Positions 1 to 5,597 of a stretch of 5,597 nucleotides of DNA are shown here, piece after piece. The notes under the pieces were generated by a model. It saw only the letters and a list, made by a program, of their open reading frames with translations, searched no databases and was not told the DNA's origin. Every line of letters begins with the position of its first letter. Positions within the stretch are counted from its first letter, which is position 1. The DNA comes from Balneolaceae bacterium (GTDB taxonomy: Bacteria > Bacteroidota > Rhodothermia > Balneolales > Balneolaceae): NCBI GenBank assembly GCA_007134665.1, contig SLKH01000035.1, positions 1-5,597 of the forward strand, read 5' to 3'. Position numbers and translations under genes: made by a program.

Positions 1-2
1 AC

Positions 3-1376
3 TCAATCACCATTTTGTTTCCTAAGCTTCTGCCTGTCATCGTAGGCATCCGCAGCAACCTCTCCCCTTTGCTGATTAACAAACAAGCACACGATTATGG
101 CAGCGAGAAATAAAAATGCACAAAAAAGTATAGCATTTTGAAGTCCAAATTGAGCCTGTAATAAACCGATACCAATAATTCCGAAAATACCTGCCATTTT
201 ATAAAACAGCCCCCAAAAACCGTAGAACTCTGCTGATTTTTCCTCCGGGGTAAACAGGCCAACCAAAGTTCTGCTGGCCGATTGGCTTGACCCAAGACTC
301 ATCCCTGCAATCAGGCCGATATACAGGAATACATATTGCTCTTCAAAATTCGCATCAAAAATTGCATTCAGCCATTCCGTAATATGCAGGACACTATAGA
401 TTCCTAAAACACCAATAAACCACAAAATAAGTATTAGAATGTTCGTTCTGAGTGCACCGATTTTATCCTGAACAAACCCAAAAGCAAATGCTCCCAAAGC
501 GGCTGTAACCTGTACAACCACGAACATCATCACCCTTACATTTTCATCCCAGTTAACAACCTGGTCGCCATAGATAAAGGTAAATGAAATGATGATATAA
601 ATGGCAGCCATCTCAAAGAAAACGGAAATCAGAAATATCGAAAGGTCCCTGAACTGTCCTATTTCATTCATCGTCTTGCCAAGCCGGCTGAAACCCATAC
701 TTGCATAACTTTCACCTTTTGGAAGAAATTGTTGTTTCCCCGGTTCCTTCAGCCATAAGAATGTAGGTATGGCTGCAAGCATGAAAAATAGTGCGGCAAA
801 CGGGCCTACCCATCGAATACGTTCAAAGTTTTCTGCTACTGGTTCCCCCAGGAATACAATCACGAAACCGGCTGAAACCAGGCCACCGACATACCCGAGT
901 GACCAACCAAAACCAGATATTTTCCCGAGATCCTGGGGTGGCCCAAGGCTTGGCAAAAATGCGGCAATTATCGTCTCACCTATTGAATAGGCATAATTCG
1001 AAATCACAAGCAGTACAACTCCAAGCACAATCATACCAGGTTCAACCAGGTACAGAGTTGTAGAGCTGACTACTGTAACGAGATAACTATAGAACAGAAA
1101 TTTTTTCTTACTTGCCCTGAAATCCATGATAGCACCCAACACAGGGCCAGTTAAAACCACAAGCAGATAACTGATGGATAATGAAATACTCCAAAGCAAA
1201 TTACCCAAACGGTATTGATCATCCGCGTCCCCTACAATGACGTTCGTAAATAGTACCGGGAAAATGACCGTGATGATCAATAATGTATAGGCCTGGTTGG
1301 CAAAGTCGAACATCGCCCAGCCGAAAATCTCTTTCTTCGGTGCCCTCGGCTGATCTTTCCTGTTTCTTGTATACAT
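3..1376 (-). CDS. MFS transporter, UMF1 family (Atg22-like)
   Basis: A complete 457-residue inner-membrane protein, probably a secondary transporter. The sequence shows about 12 hydrophobic helices (roughly 27-48, 59-80, 92-111, 115-139, 154-176, 188-208, 245-269, 280-302, 310-331, 347-366, 383-404, 411-433), with a longer polar loop at 209-243 separating the two six-helix halves. Features typical of the UMF1/Atg22 branch are WAMFDFANQAY at 20-30, an MFS motif A-like loop after helix 2 (GAIMDFRASKKK, 81-92), SGFGWSLGYVGG at 154-165, and the stretch 358-399 with SQSASR and AEFYGFWGLFYK. Yeast Atg22 exports amino acids from the vacuole, but bacterial UMF1 substrates are largely unknown, so I assign none. 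The start gives a basic N-terminus before helix 1; no Shine-Dalgarno sequence precedes it. It is divergent from the isocitrate dehydrogenase gene. The stop codon lies at the window edge, so any downstream partner is out of view. Confidence 0.93.
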   Translation of the reverse strand: MYTRNRKDQPRAPKKEIFGWAMFDFANQAYTLLIITVIFPVLFTNVIVGDADDQYRLGNLLWSISLSISYLLVVLTGPVLGAIMDFRASKKKFLFYSYLVTVVSSTTLYLVEPGMIVLGVVLLVISNYAYSIGETIIAAFLPSLGPPQDLGKISGFGWSLGYVGGLVSAGFVIVFLGEPVAENFERIRWVGPFAALFFMLAAIPTFLWLKEPGKQQFLPKGESYASMGFSRLGKTMNEIGQFRDLSIFLISVFFEMAAIYIIISFTFIYGDQVVNWDENVRVMMFVVVQVTAALGAFAFGFVQDKIGALRTNILILILWFIGVLGIYSVLHITEWLNAIFDANFEEQYVFLYIGLIAGMSLGSSQSASRTLVGLFTPEEKSAEFYGFWGLFYKMAGIFGIIGIGLLQAQFGLQNAILFCAFLFLAAIIVCLFVNQQRGEVAADAYDDRQKLRKQNGD

Positions 1377-1543
1377 AGCTGGTCAGTTATTGAAAATTAG
1401 AGATATGAAAATTCAATGAGTCATCAAAATCTGAATTTGATAAACGTTTTACATTGAGCTGAATCACTTCCATCAATAAAACAGACCTGCATTTTTTATA
1501 TCTTGTGCACATACAATGTAAAAGAGATTAAACCTGATTAATT
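1377..1543. promoter_or_regulatory. Divergent intergenic region, UMF1 transporter / isocitrate dehydrogenase
   Basis: These 167 bases separate two divergent starts and must hold both promoters. On the plus strand, TTGAGC (1454-1459), 17 bases and TAAAAC (1477-1482) form a weak sigma70-like pair. TACAAT (1512-1517) is a closer match to a -10 box but has no good -35 partner. Short symmetric elements are present: ATTGAA/TTCAAT (1389-1394, 1412-1417), ATCAAA/TTTGAT (1423-1428, 1436-1441), the 8-base palindrome TGTGCACA (1504-1511), and TACA-A-TGTA (1512-1520). TGAAAATT is repeated directly at 1391-1398 and 1406-1413. No coding potential or RNA gene is evident. Promoter placement is inference, because the consensus in this lineage may differ from sigma70. 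Confidence 0.4.
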
Positions 1544-2551
1544 ATGCAAGATATTGTACTCATCCCCGGTGACGGCATCGGCCCCGAAATCACAAGTTCA
1601 GTGACAAAAATATTGAGAGTAGCAGGTGCAGAAATAAATTGGATTGAATGTAAGGCCGGGGAAGGTGCTTTTAAAGAGACTGGGACCCCCATACCCCAGG
1701 AAACCCTGGATTTAATTAATAAACACAGAATCGTCCTGAAAGGGCCATTGACAACTCCTGTCGGCTCAGGTTTTAAATCGGTTAATGTATCTCTGAGACA
1801 GGAATTTGATCTGTATAGTAATATCCGGCCGGCGAAATCTTTGCCCAATATCGATTCCCCTTATCGAAATGTGGATATGATCACCTTCAGGGAGAACACC
1901 CAGGGGCTTTATATCGGCAAAGAACAATGGATTGATCAAGATGAACATGCTGAAAGTATTGCGGTTGTTACCCGGAATGCGAGCAGAAGAATTATTAAGG
2001 CTGCATTTGAATATGCCAAATCACATGACCGTAAAAAAGTTACTTTAGTTCATAAAGCCAACATTCTCAAATTGACTACAGGACTTTTTCTCGAAGTAGG
2101 CAGAGAGGTTGCCAAAGAGTACCCGGAAATTGAATTTCAGGATCTTATTGTCGATAACATGGCCATGCAGATGGTTCTCAACCCTCAGCAGTTCGATATC
2201 ATTGTCACAACTAACCTGTTTGGTGATATCCTGTCGGATCTTGCTTCCGGACTTGTTGGCGGACTTGGTGTGACCGGTGCTGCTAATATCGGTGATGATG
2301 CTGCCATGTTTGAAGCTGTTCACGGTTCGGCACCAGATATTGCAGGTAAAAGCCTTGCAAACCCAACTGCTCTCCTGTTCTCTGCCATGATGATGCTCGA
2401 TTATCTGGACCAAAAAAATGTCATGTACCGAATACTTTCAGCACTCTACCGTGTGCTTCAGGATCAAAAATATGTCTGCACTCCTGACATTGGTGGCAGT
2501 GGAAATACAATCACATATACCGAAGCGATCTGTGCAGCTTTAAAATATTGA
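1544..2551 (+). CDS. icd: NAD-dependent isocitrate dehydrogenase (short type)
   Basis: A complete 335-residue cytoplasmic enzyme of the isocitrate/isopropylmalate dehydrogenase family, predicted to oxidise isocitrate to 2-oxoglutarate and CO2 in the TCA cycle. Visible landmarks are the N-terminal IPGDGIGPE (7-15) and the substrate loop KSVNVSLRQEFDLY (78-91), in which S79 and N81 match the isocitrate-contacting Ser and Asn of known isocitrate dehydrogenases. The three substrate arginines are R85, R95 and R116; the catalytic pair is Y123 (in RENTQGLY) and K171; the metal-binding aspartates are D204, D228 and D232. The cofactor loop HGSAPDIAGKSLANP (260-274) has D265-I266 where NADP enzymes such as the E. 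coli one carry Lys-Tyr, so NAD use is likely. TPDIGGSGNT (313-322) is the usual C-terminal signature. The length fits the short NAD type rather than the roughly 415-residue bacterial NADP type. The S-x-N loop argues against isopropylmalate; homoisocitrate or another related acid cannot be excluded. The ATG start lacks a Shine-Dalgarno sequence but begins directly at the conserved N-terminal strand. Confidence 0.9.
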   Translation: MQDIVLIPGDGIGPEITSSVTKILRVAGAEINWIECKAGEGAFKETGTPIPQETLDLINKHRIVLKGPLTTPVGSGFKSVNVSLRQEFDLYSNIRPAKSLPNIDSPYRNVDMITFRENTQGLYIGKEQWIDQDEHAESIAVVTRNASRRIIKAAFEYAKSHDRKKVTLVHKANILKLTTGLFLEVGREVAKEYPEIEFQDLIVDNMAMQMVLNPQQFDIIVTTNLFGDILSDLASGLVGGLGVTGAANIGDDAAMFEAVHGSAPDIAGKSLANPTALLFSAMMMLDYLDQKNVMYRILSALYRVLQDQKYVCTPDIGGSGNTITYTEAICAALKY

Positions 2552-2552
2552 C

Positions 2553-2569
2553 AAACCCGCTGATGGTTT
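2553..2569. terminator. Possible small hairpin between convergent genes
   Basis: In the 24-base gap between the convergent stops, AAACC (2553-2557) pairs perfectly with GGTTT (2565-2569) around a seven-base loop. Read on the plus strand the right arm ends in a run of four T. Read on the minus strand the mirror image gives the same kind of stem. It could serve as a weak bidirectional terminator, but a 5-bp stem with two G-C pairs is short and no long U tract follows. Confidence 0.25.
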
Positions 2570-2575
2570 TACCAA

Positions 2576-3061
2576 TCAAAGCTCTTTAAACTGTACCATT
2601 TTTGATTCTGTATCAAGTATGGCGATCATCGCATCAGCTTCAAAACCATGAACAGACCCCGGGTTGATGGAGAGTGTTGGTCCCACATTTTCGAAGTTTG
2701 GTTCATGTGTGTGGCCGGTTACAACAACATCATAACTCCCACTTTTTGCAAGGCTGGATGTAATTTCCGGATAGGTTCCATGATACAAAGCAAATTTTAA
2801 CCGATCGATTTGAGTCTCATAGAAATCTCCGTGAATGTTTGCCTTAATTTCATCAAATTTCTTTATGAGCAGGTATTTATCACCATCATTATTGCCGAAT
2901 ATACCGTGTAATTTTAACCCTTTAAAATACTGTATTGTAAATGGGCTGCAATAATCTCCGGCATGAAAAACAGTTTCGATTCCTTCCTGGCGAAAATATT
3001 CAACTGCTTTTTTAATATTGGGTACGTGATCGTGCGAATCCGATATTAATCCTATAAGCAT
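2576..3061 (-). CDS. Metallophosphoesterase, YfcE/MJ0936 family
   Basis: A complete 161-residue cytoplasmic protein with the calcineurin-like phosphoesterase fold and all metal-ligand motifs in order: D8-S-H10 in ISDSHDH, GD at 35-36 in FHAGDY, GNND at 56-59, H94 in YHG, GHTH at 116-119, and NPGS at 133-136. These predict a two-metal site that hydrolyses phosphodiesters or phosphomonoesters. YfcE and MJ0936 relatives act on artificial phosphodiesters in vitro, but their physiological substrates are mostly unsettled, so none is assigned here. Length is normal for the family and no catalytic residue is missing. The ATG start lies directly before the first strand (MLIGLISDSH), so a later start is not possible without losing the first metal ligands. 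It is convergent with the isocitrate dehydrogenase gene and divergent from gatC, so it is probably transcribed alone. Confidence 0.93.
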   Translation of the reverse strand: MLIGLISDSHDHVPNIKKAVEYFRQEGIETVFHAGDYCSPFTIQYFKGLKLHGIFGNNDGDKYLLIKKFDEIKANIHGDFYETQIDRLKFALYHGTYPEITSSLAKSGSYDVVVTGHTHEPNFENVGPTLSINPGSVHGFEADAMIAILDTESKMVQFKEL

Positions 3062-3217
3062 AGCGAGCTTTTTTTAGTATTAAATCAACAAAACAAGTAT
3101 TGAAAGAACAAATTTCTTCAATTGACCGATTGGTTTTCCGAAATATCAGGGCCAGGTATTCACGTTTTCATCAAATCTTTATTAACTTCAGATTTCAATA
3201 ATTAAACTATAGATTTT
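3062..3217. promoter_or_regulatory. Divergent intergenic region, phosphoesterase / gatC
   Basis: These 156 AT-rich bases separate two divergent starts. Toward gatC, TTGACC (3122-3127), a 16-base spacer and TATCAG (3144-3149) resemble a sigma70 promoter and would leave a leader of roughly 60 bases. An imperfect hairpin lies at 3100-3121: TTGAA-GAA pairs with TTC-TTCAA around loop 3109-3113, with one bulged A at 3105. I found no convincing promoter for the minus-strand gene and no Shine-Dalgarno sequence before either start. No small ORF or RNA gene is evident. Confidence 0.35.
3122..3149 (+). promoter_or_regulatory. Candidate sigma70-like promoter for gatC-yfhO
   Basis: TTGACC matches the -35 consensus at five of six positions. 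After a 16-base spacer, TATCAG matches the -10 consensus at four of six. It is the best such pair I see upstream of gatC and would drive the gatC-yfhO unit. The sigma factor preference of this lineage is not known from the window, and the overlap with the AT-rich hairpin at 3100-3121 may be chance. Confidence 0.3.
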
Positions 3218-3505
3218 ATGTCAGTAACTAACGAAGATGTGAAATATGTCGCAAACCTGGCCCGGCTTCAGTTATCAGATGACGAAGCAGAACAGCTTAA
3301 AGGCGACATGAACCGTATTTTAGAGTATATGGAAACTCTTAATGAACTGGATACCAGTGGAGTTGAACCTCTTGAACATGTAACAGAACTCGGAGTTCGA
3401 TTCCGTAAAGATGAGGCCAGGCCTCCCCTTTCCCACGACGATGCTCTAAAAAATGCACCTGATGCCGACTCCGACTACTTCCGTGTGCCACGAGTGATCG
3501 AATAG
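3218..3505 (+). CDS. gatC: Asp-tRNA(Asn)/Glu-tRNA(Gln) amidotransferase subunit GatC
   Basis: A complete 95-residue subunit of the GatCAB amidotransferase, which converts Glu-tRNA(Gln), and in many species Asp-tRNA(Asn), to the amidated forms used in translation. GatC is a belt-like chain that wraps the GatA-GatB interface and stabilises GatA. The sequence shows the family pattern along its whole length: VKYVANLARLQLSDDE at 8-23, an amphipathic helix to about 43, LDTSGVEPLEHV at 44-55, RKDEARP at 63-69, ALKNAP at 76-81 and the C-terminal FRVPRVIE at 88-95. Length is standard. The ATG at 3218 gives the usual short lead before the first helix and has no Shine-Dalgarno sequence. gatA and gatB are not adjacent here. 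The next gene starts two bases after the stop codon, so the two are probably co-transcribed. Confidence 0.95.
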   Translation: MSVTNEDVKYVANLARLQLSDDEAEQLKGDMNRILEYMETLNELDTSGVEPLEHVTELGVRFRKDEARPPLSHDDALKNAPDADSDYFRVPRVIE

Positions 3506-3507
3506 GT
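3506..3507 (+). other. Two-base gatC-yfhO junction
   Basis: The gatC stop TAG (3503-3505) is followed after two bases by the ATG at 3508. The AGG at 3504-3506 is too close to the start to be a normal Shine-Dalgarno site. Re-initiation by ribosomes finishing gatC (translational coupling) is the likely way yfhO is started; this is inference from spacing. Confidence 0.5.
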
Positions 3508-5597
3508 ATGGCCAGAAAAAAAACCTTTCAGCCAAAAGTTGATTTCCTGGCGTCGATGTCTGAAAAAAAACAGCACATCCTCGCACTTATCATTCTGTTT
3601 ATTCTACCTGTCTTTCTGTTCTTTCCTACTGTTTTAGGTGATCAGCAATTCATGGGGCACGATACGATTCAATGGCGGGCAGGTGCTGAATCGATTTTTG
3701 AACATCGTGCCGAACATGATGGAGAAGAACCGCTTTGGGCTACGAATATGTTTGGCGGGATGCCTTCCTATGTCGTCAGTAATATCAAAACGGTTCCGCA
3801 CCTTGACAACAAGGTTTTTGATCAGCTCAGGGTCATATGGCCGGCAATTCCATACTGGGTGCTGCTCGGTGGTGCCTATTTATTTTTCATTTTACAGGGC
3901 TTTCGGCCTTTAACCGCAGCACTCGGGTCGATTTTTATCAGTTTTACTACGTATATCCCAATCATTATTGGTGCCGGCCACAACATCAAATTTATTGCTT
4001 ACTCCTTTATTCCCTGGATGTTCTGCGGCTATTGGCTTTTGACAAGGAGTGATAAACGATTATTGGGGTTCTTTCTGTTTGCAGTTGCATGCACATTAAA
4101 TTTCCGTGCTGGCCATCCCCAGGTTACCTACTACTTTGTCTATATTTTTGCTGCACTTTTCATTTATGACGGATGGAAATATTACAAAGAAGAAAAAATT
4201 AAAGAGTGGGGAAAAATTACAGCACTCATAACCGGAAGTGTCGTTCTGGCGCTGTTAGGGACTGCTGAACAGTTTTGGCGTCTTATGGAGTTTTCCCCTC
4301 ATAGTATTCGTGGCGGGTCGGCAATAGCAGAATCTGCCACATCGGGTGGGTTAAGCCTCGAATATGCTTTTACATGGTCACAGGGAATTCTTGAAACCTT
4401 TACACTCATTATCCCTAATTTATTTGGCGGCGATAGTGGCCTTGCCTACTGGGGTGATAAGCCGATCACCAGCGGGCCTCATTACTTCGGTGCTATCGCT
4501 TTTCTCCTTTTTTTAATCGGTATGTTCAGAAGCAAACGTCAAATTAAATATCTTTTTTTCGGGATCGGCACCCTTATTCTCACTTTTTCATGGGGATATC
4601 ACTTCCCGCTCAATGAGATCTGGTTCAAAATTTTACCCGGTTTTGACAAATTCCGGACACCTGAGATGTGGCTGATGGCAACTGTTTTCAGCTATTCGAT
4701 AATTTCAATCTTCGGAATAGAGGCTGTTTTTCAGTTAGCCGGAGAAGGAAAAGAGGGGCTAAAAAAACTATATGTACCTATGGGAGTGGCTGTCGGCACA
4801 GGTCTGATTTTCCTGATCGGCAGTAATTTTATCCTTCCTTTTGAAAATGAACGTGAGCACGAACAGATCAGCTATCAAATTGCCATGCAGTCCGATTTGT
4901 CGCCGGATAACCGGCAGGTTCAGCAGCGTGCATCCCAGATCATTGAAACACAGTTTAAACCTGAACGCCGGGATATAGCAAGAAGTGACACCATGCGTTA
5001 CTTGTTGCTCATTGGTGTTGGCTGCCTGATGATTGCATTCTTTTTTCAACAAAAAATAGGTGGCGGTTATCTGATTCTCTCACTCATATTTTTAGGTGCA
5101 ATCGATTTATTAATGGCTGGTAACCGATATATCAGTGAACATGCACTGGTTGACCGCAATCTGGAACTGACTCAGGTCATTGAAAGCCAGAGAAGTCCGG
5201 TTGATGAGTATCTTCGCGCCAACAAATATTCACCTCAAGGATATCCATACCGGGTGCTTCCGCTTGATGACAATCCGTTTAACAATGCCATTCCCAGTTA
5301 TTTTTATCCCTCTATTGGCGGTTATACCGGTGCAAAACTGAGCCTGATTCAAGATGTGATTGATGAAGGGTTGTTCGTTGGCCCGAGAGGCATAAACATG
5401 GCCATGCTCGACATGCTGAACGTCAGATACATATCAGCTCAAAGGCAGCTTCCACTGGAAGATTACCAGCAAGTGTATAGTCAAAACGACTATTATGTCT
5501 ATGAAAATATGAATGTCATGCCCAAAGCCTGGTTCGTTAATGACGTAATAACAACCGGTGCACCGCGCGAAGCGTTTGACCTTGTTTTGCCCGGCCA
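3508..5597 (+). CDS. YfhO family polytopic membrane protein (3' end outside the window)
   Basis: An open frame from ATG 3508 to the window edge gives 696 codons without a stop; the C-terminus is missing. After a basic cytoplasmic head (1-22) come about 13-14 hydrophobic helices, roughly at 23-42, 114-131, 135-156, 160-178, 185-197, 203-222, 238-254, 324-339, 346-362, 391-409, 423-441, 497-513 and 518-537, then a long soluble part from about 541. Family-like features are the first outer loop with GHDTIQW (50-56), whose D52 sits where GT-C glycosyltransferases keep a catalytic acid; AGHPQVTYYF (201-210); IPNLFGGDSG (302-311); GFDKFRTPEMW (378-388); and, in the soluble part, LNVRYI (637-642) and YENMNVMPKAWFV (665-677), a typical YfhO C-terminal pattern. 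B. subtilis YfhO takes part in glycosylating lipoteichoic acid; the acceptor in a Gram-negative cell is unknown. Met17 (3556) is an alternative start. Two A8 tracts lie near the 5' end. Confidence 0.88.
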   Translation, partial: MARKKTFQPKVDFLASMSEKKQHILALIILFILPVFLFFPTVLGDQQFMGHDTIQWRAGAESIFEHRAEHDGEEPLWATNMFGGMPSYVVSNIKTVPHLDNKVFDQLRVIWPAIPYWVLLGGAYLFFILQGFRPLTAALGSIFISFTTYIPIIIGAGHNIKFIAYSFIPWMFCGYWLLTRSDKRLLGFFLFAVACTLNFRAGHPQVTYYFVYIFAALFIYDGWKYYKEEKIKEWGKITALITGSVVLALLGTAEQFWRLMEFSPHSIRGGSAIAESATSGGLSLEYAFTWSQGILETFTLIIPNLFGGDSGLAYWGDKPITSGPHYFGAIAFLLFLIGMFRSKRQIKYLFFGIGTLILTFSWGYHFPLNEIWFKILPGFDKFRTPEMWLMATVFSYSIISIFGIEAVFQLAGEGKEGLKKLYVPMGVAVGTGLIFLIGSNFILPFENEREHEQISYQIAMQSDLSPDNRQVQQRASQIIETQFKPERRDIARSDTMRYLLLIGVGCLMIAFFFQQKIGGGYLILSLIFLGAIDLLMAGNRYISEHALVDRNLELTQVIESQRSPVDEYLRANKYSPQGYPYRVLPLDDNPFNNAIPSYFYPSIGGYTGAKLSLIQDVIDEGLFVGPRGINMAMLDMLNVRYISAQRQLPLEDYQQVYSQNDYYVYENMNVMPKAWFVNDVITTGAPREAFDLVLPG

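Noticed and set aside
95..295. Minus-strand open frame of 66 codons at 95-295
   Set aside because: It overlaps the UMF1 transporter on the same strand in another frame, and its translation looks like a frame-shifted copy of the hydrophobic C-terminal region.
769..1063. Plus-strand open frames at 769-990 and 791-1063
   Set aside because: They are antisense to the well-supported UMF1 transporter and have low-complexity, motif-free translations.
1528..2413. Minus-strand open frames at 1528-1848, 1766-1948 and 2045-2413
   Set aside because: All are antisense to the isocitrate dehydrogenase gene, whose catalytic residues are complete; none shows a domain of its own.
3066..3076. Run of seven T's after GAGC, suggestive of a terminator
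   Set aside because: No stem precedes it, and no plus-strand gene ends nearby. It lies in the 5' leader of the minus-strand phosphoesterase gene.
3508..3913. Possible frameshift or broken gene downstream of gatC, because short frames appear there
   Set aside because: Reading directly from ATG 3508 gives one uninterrupted frame to the window end; the gene only looks absent because its stop is outside the window.
3638..4052. Two overlapping open frames (3638-3913 and 3837-4052, plus strand) of 91 and 71 codons
   Set aside because: They lie wholly inside yfhO in another frame. The yfhO frame is open for 696 codons with helices and family motifs, while these show no recognisable domain.
4768..5052. 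Minus-strand open frame of 94 codons at 4768-5052
   Set aside because: It is antisense to yfhO with no recognisable domain; the sense strand fits the family better.

Overview
The window holds five protein-coding genes and two regulatory gaps, all of housekeeping or general-physiology type. I see no RNA gene, insertion sequence, CRISPR array, integron or phage element. Base composition is moderately AT-rich and similar across the genes. None of the starts at 1376, 1544, 3061 and 3218 has a recognisable Shine-Dalgarno sequence, which is usual in the Bacteroidota and their relatives. That trait, the protein styles (UMF1-type transporter, large YfhO-type membrane protein) and the composition suggest a Gram-negative member of the Bacteroidota/Balneolota/Rhodothermota group. 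Balneolales is my best guess, made without any database search.

Layout: (1) 3-1376, minus strand, a complete 12-helix UMF1/Atg22-like major facilitator transporter. (2) 1377-1543, a divergent gap with several short inverted repeats and weak promoter-like elements. (3) 1544-2551, plus strand, a short-type NAD-dependent isocitrate dehydrogenase. (4) 2552-2575, a 24-base convergent gap with a small hairpin. (5) 2576-3061, minus strand, a YfcE/MJ0936-type metallophosphoesterase. (6) 3062-3217, a second divergent gap with a sigma70-like promoter candidate facing gatC. (7) 3218-3505, plus strand, gatC, a subunit of the tRNA amidotransferase. (8) 3508 to beyond 5597, plus strand, a YfhO-family polytopic membrane protein cut by the window edge; 696 codons are visible.

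The genes do not form one pathway. Isocitrate dehydrogenase belongs to the TCA cycle and GatC to indirect aminoacylation of tRNA-Gln/tRNA-Asn. The transporter and phosphoesterase have no predictable substrate. The only clear co-transcribed pair is gatC-yfhO, with two bases between stop and start. The window looks like an ordinary core-genome segment. The points worth a second look are the role of a YfhO protein in a Gram-negative lineage, its fixed coupling to gatC, two A8 tracts at the start of yfhO, and the inverted repeats ahead of the isocitrate dehydrogenase gene.
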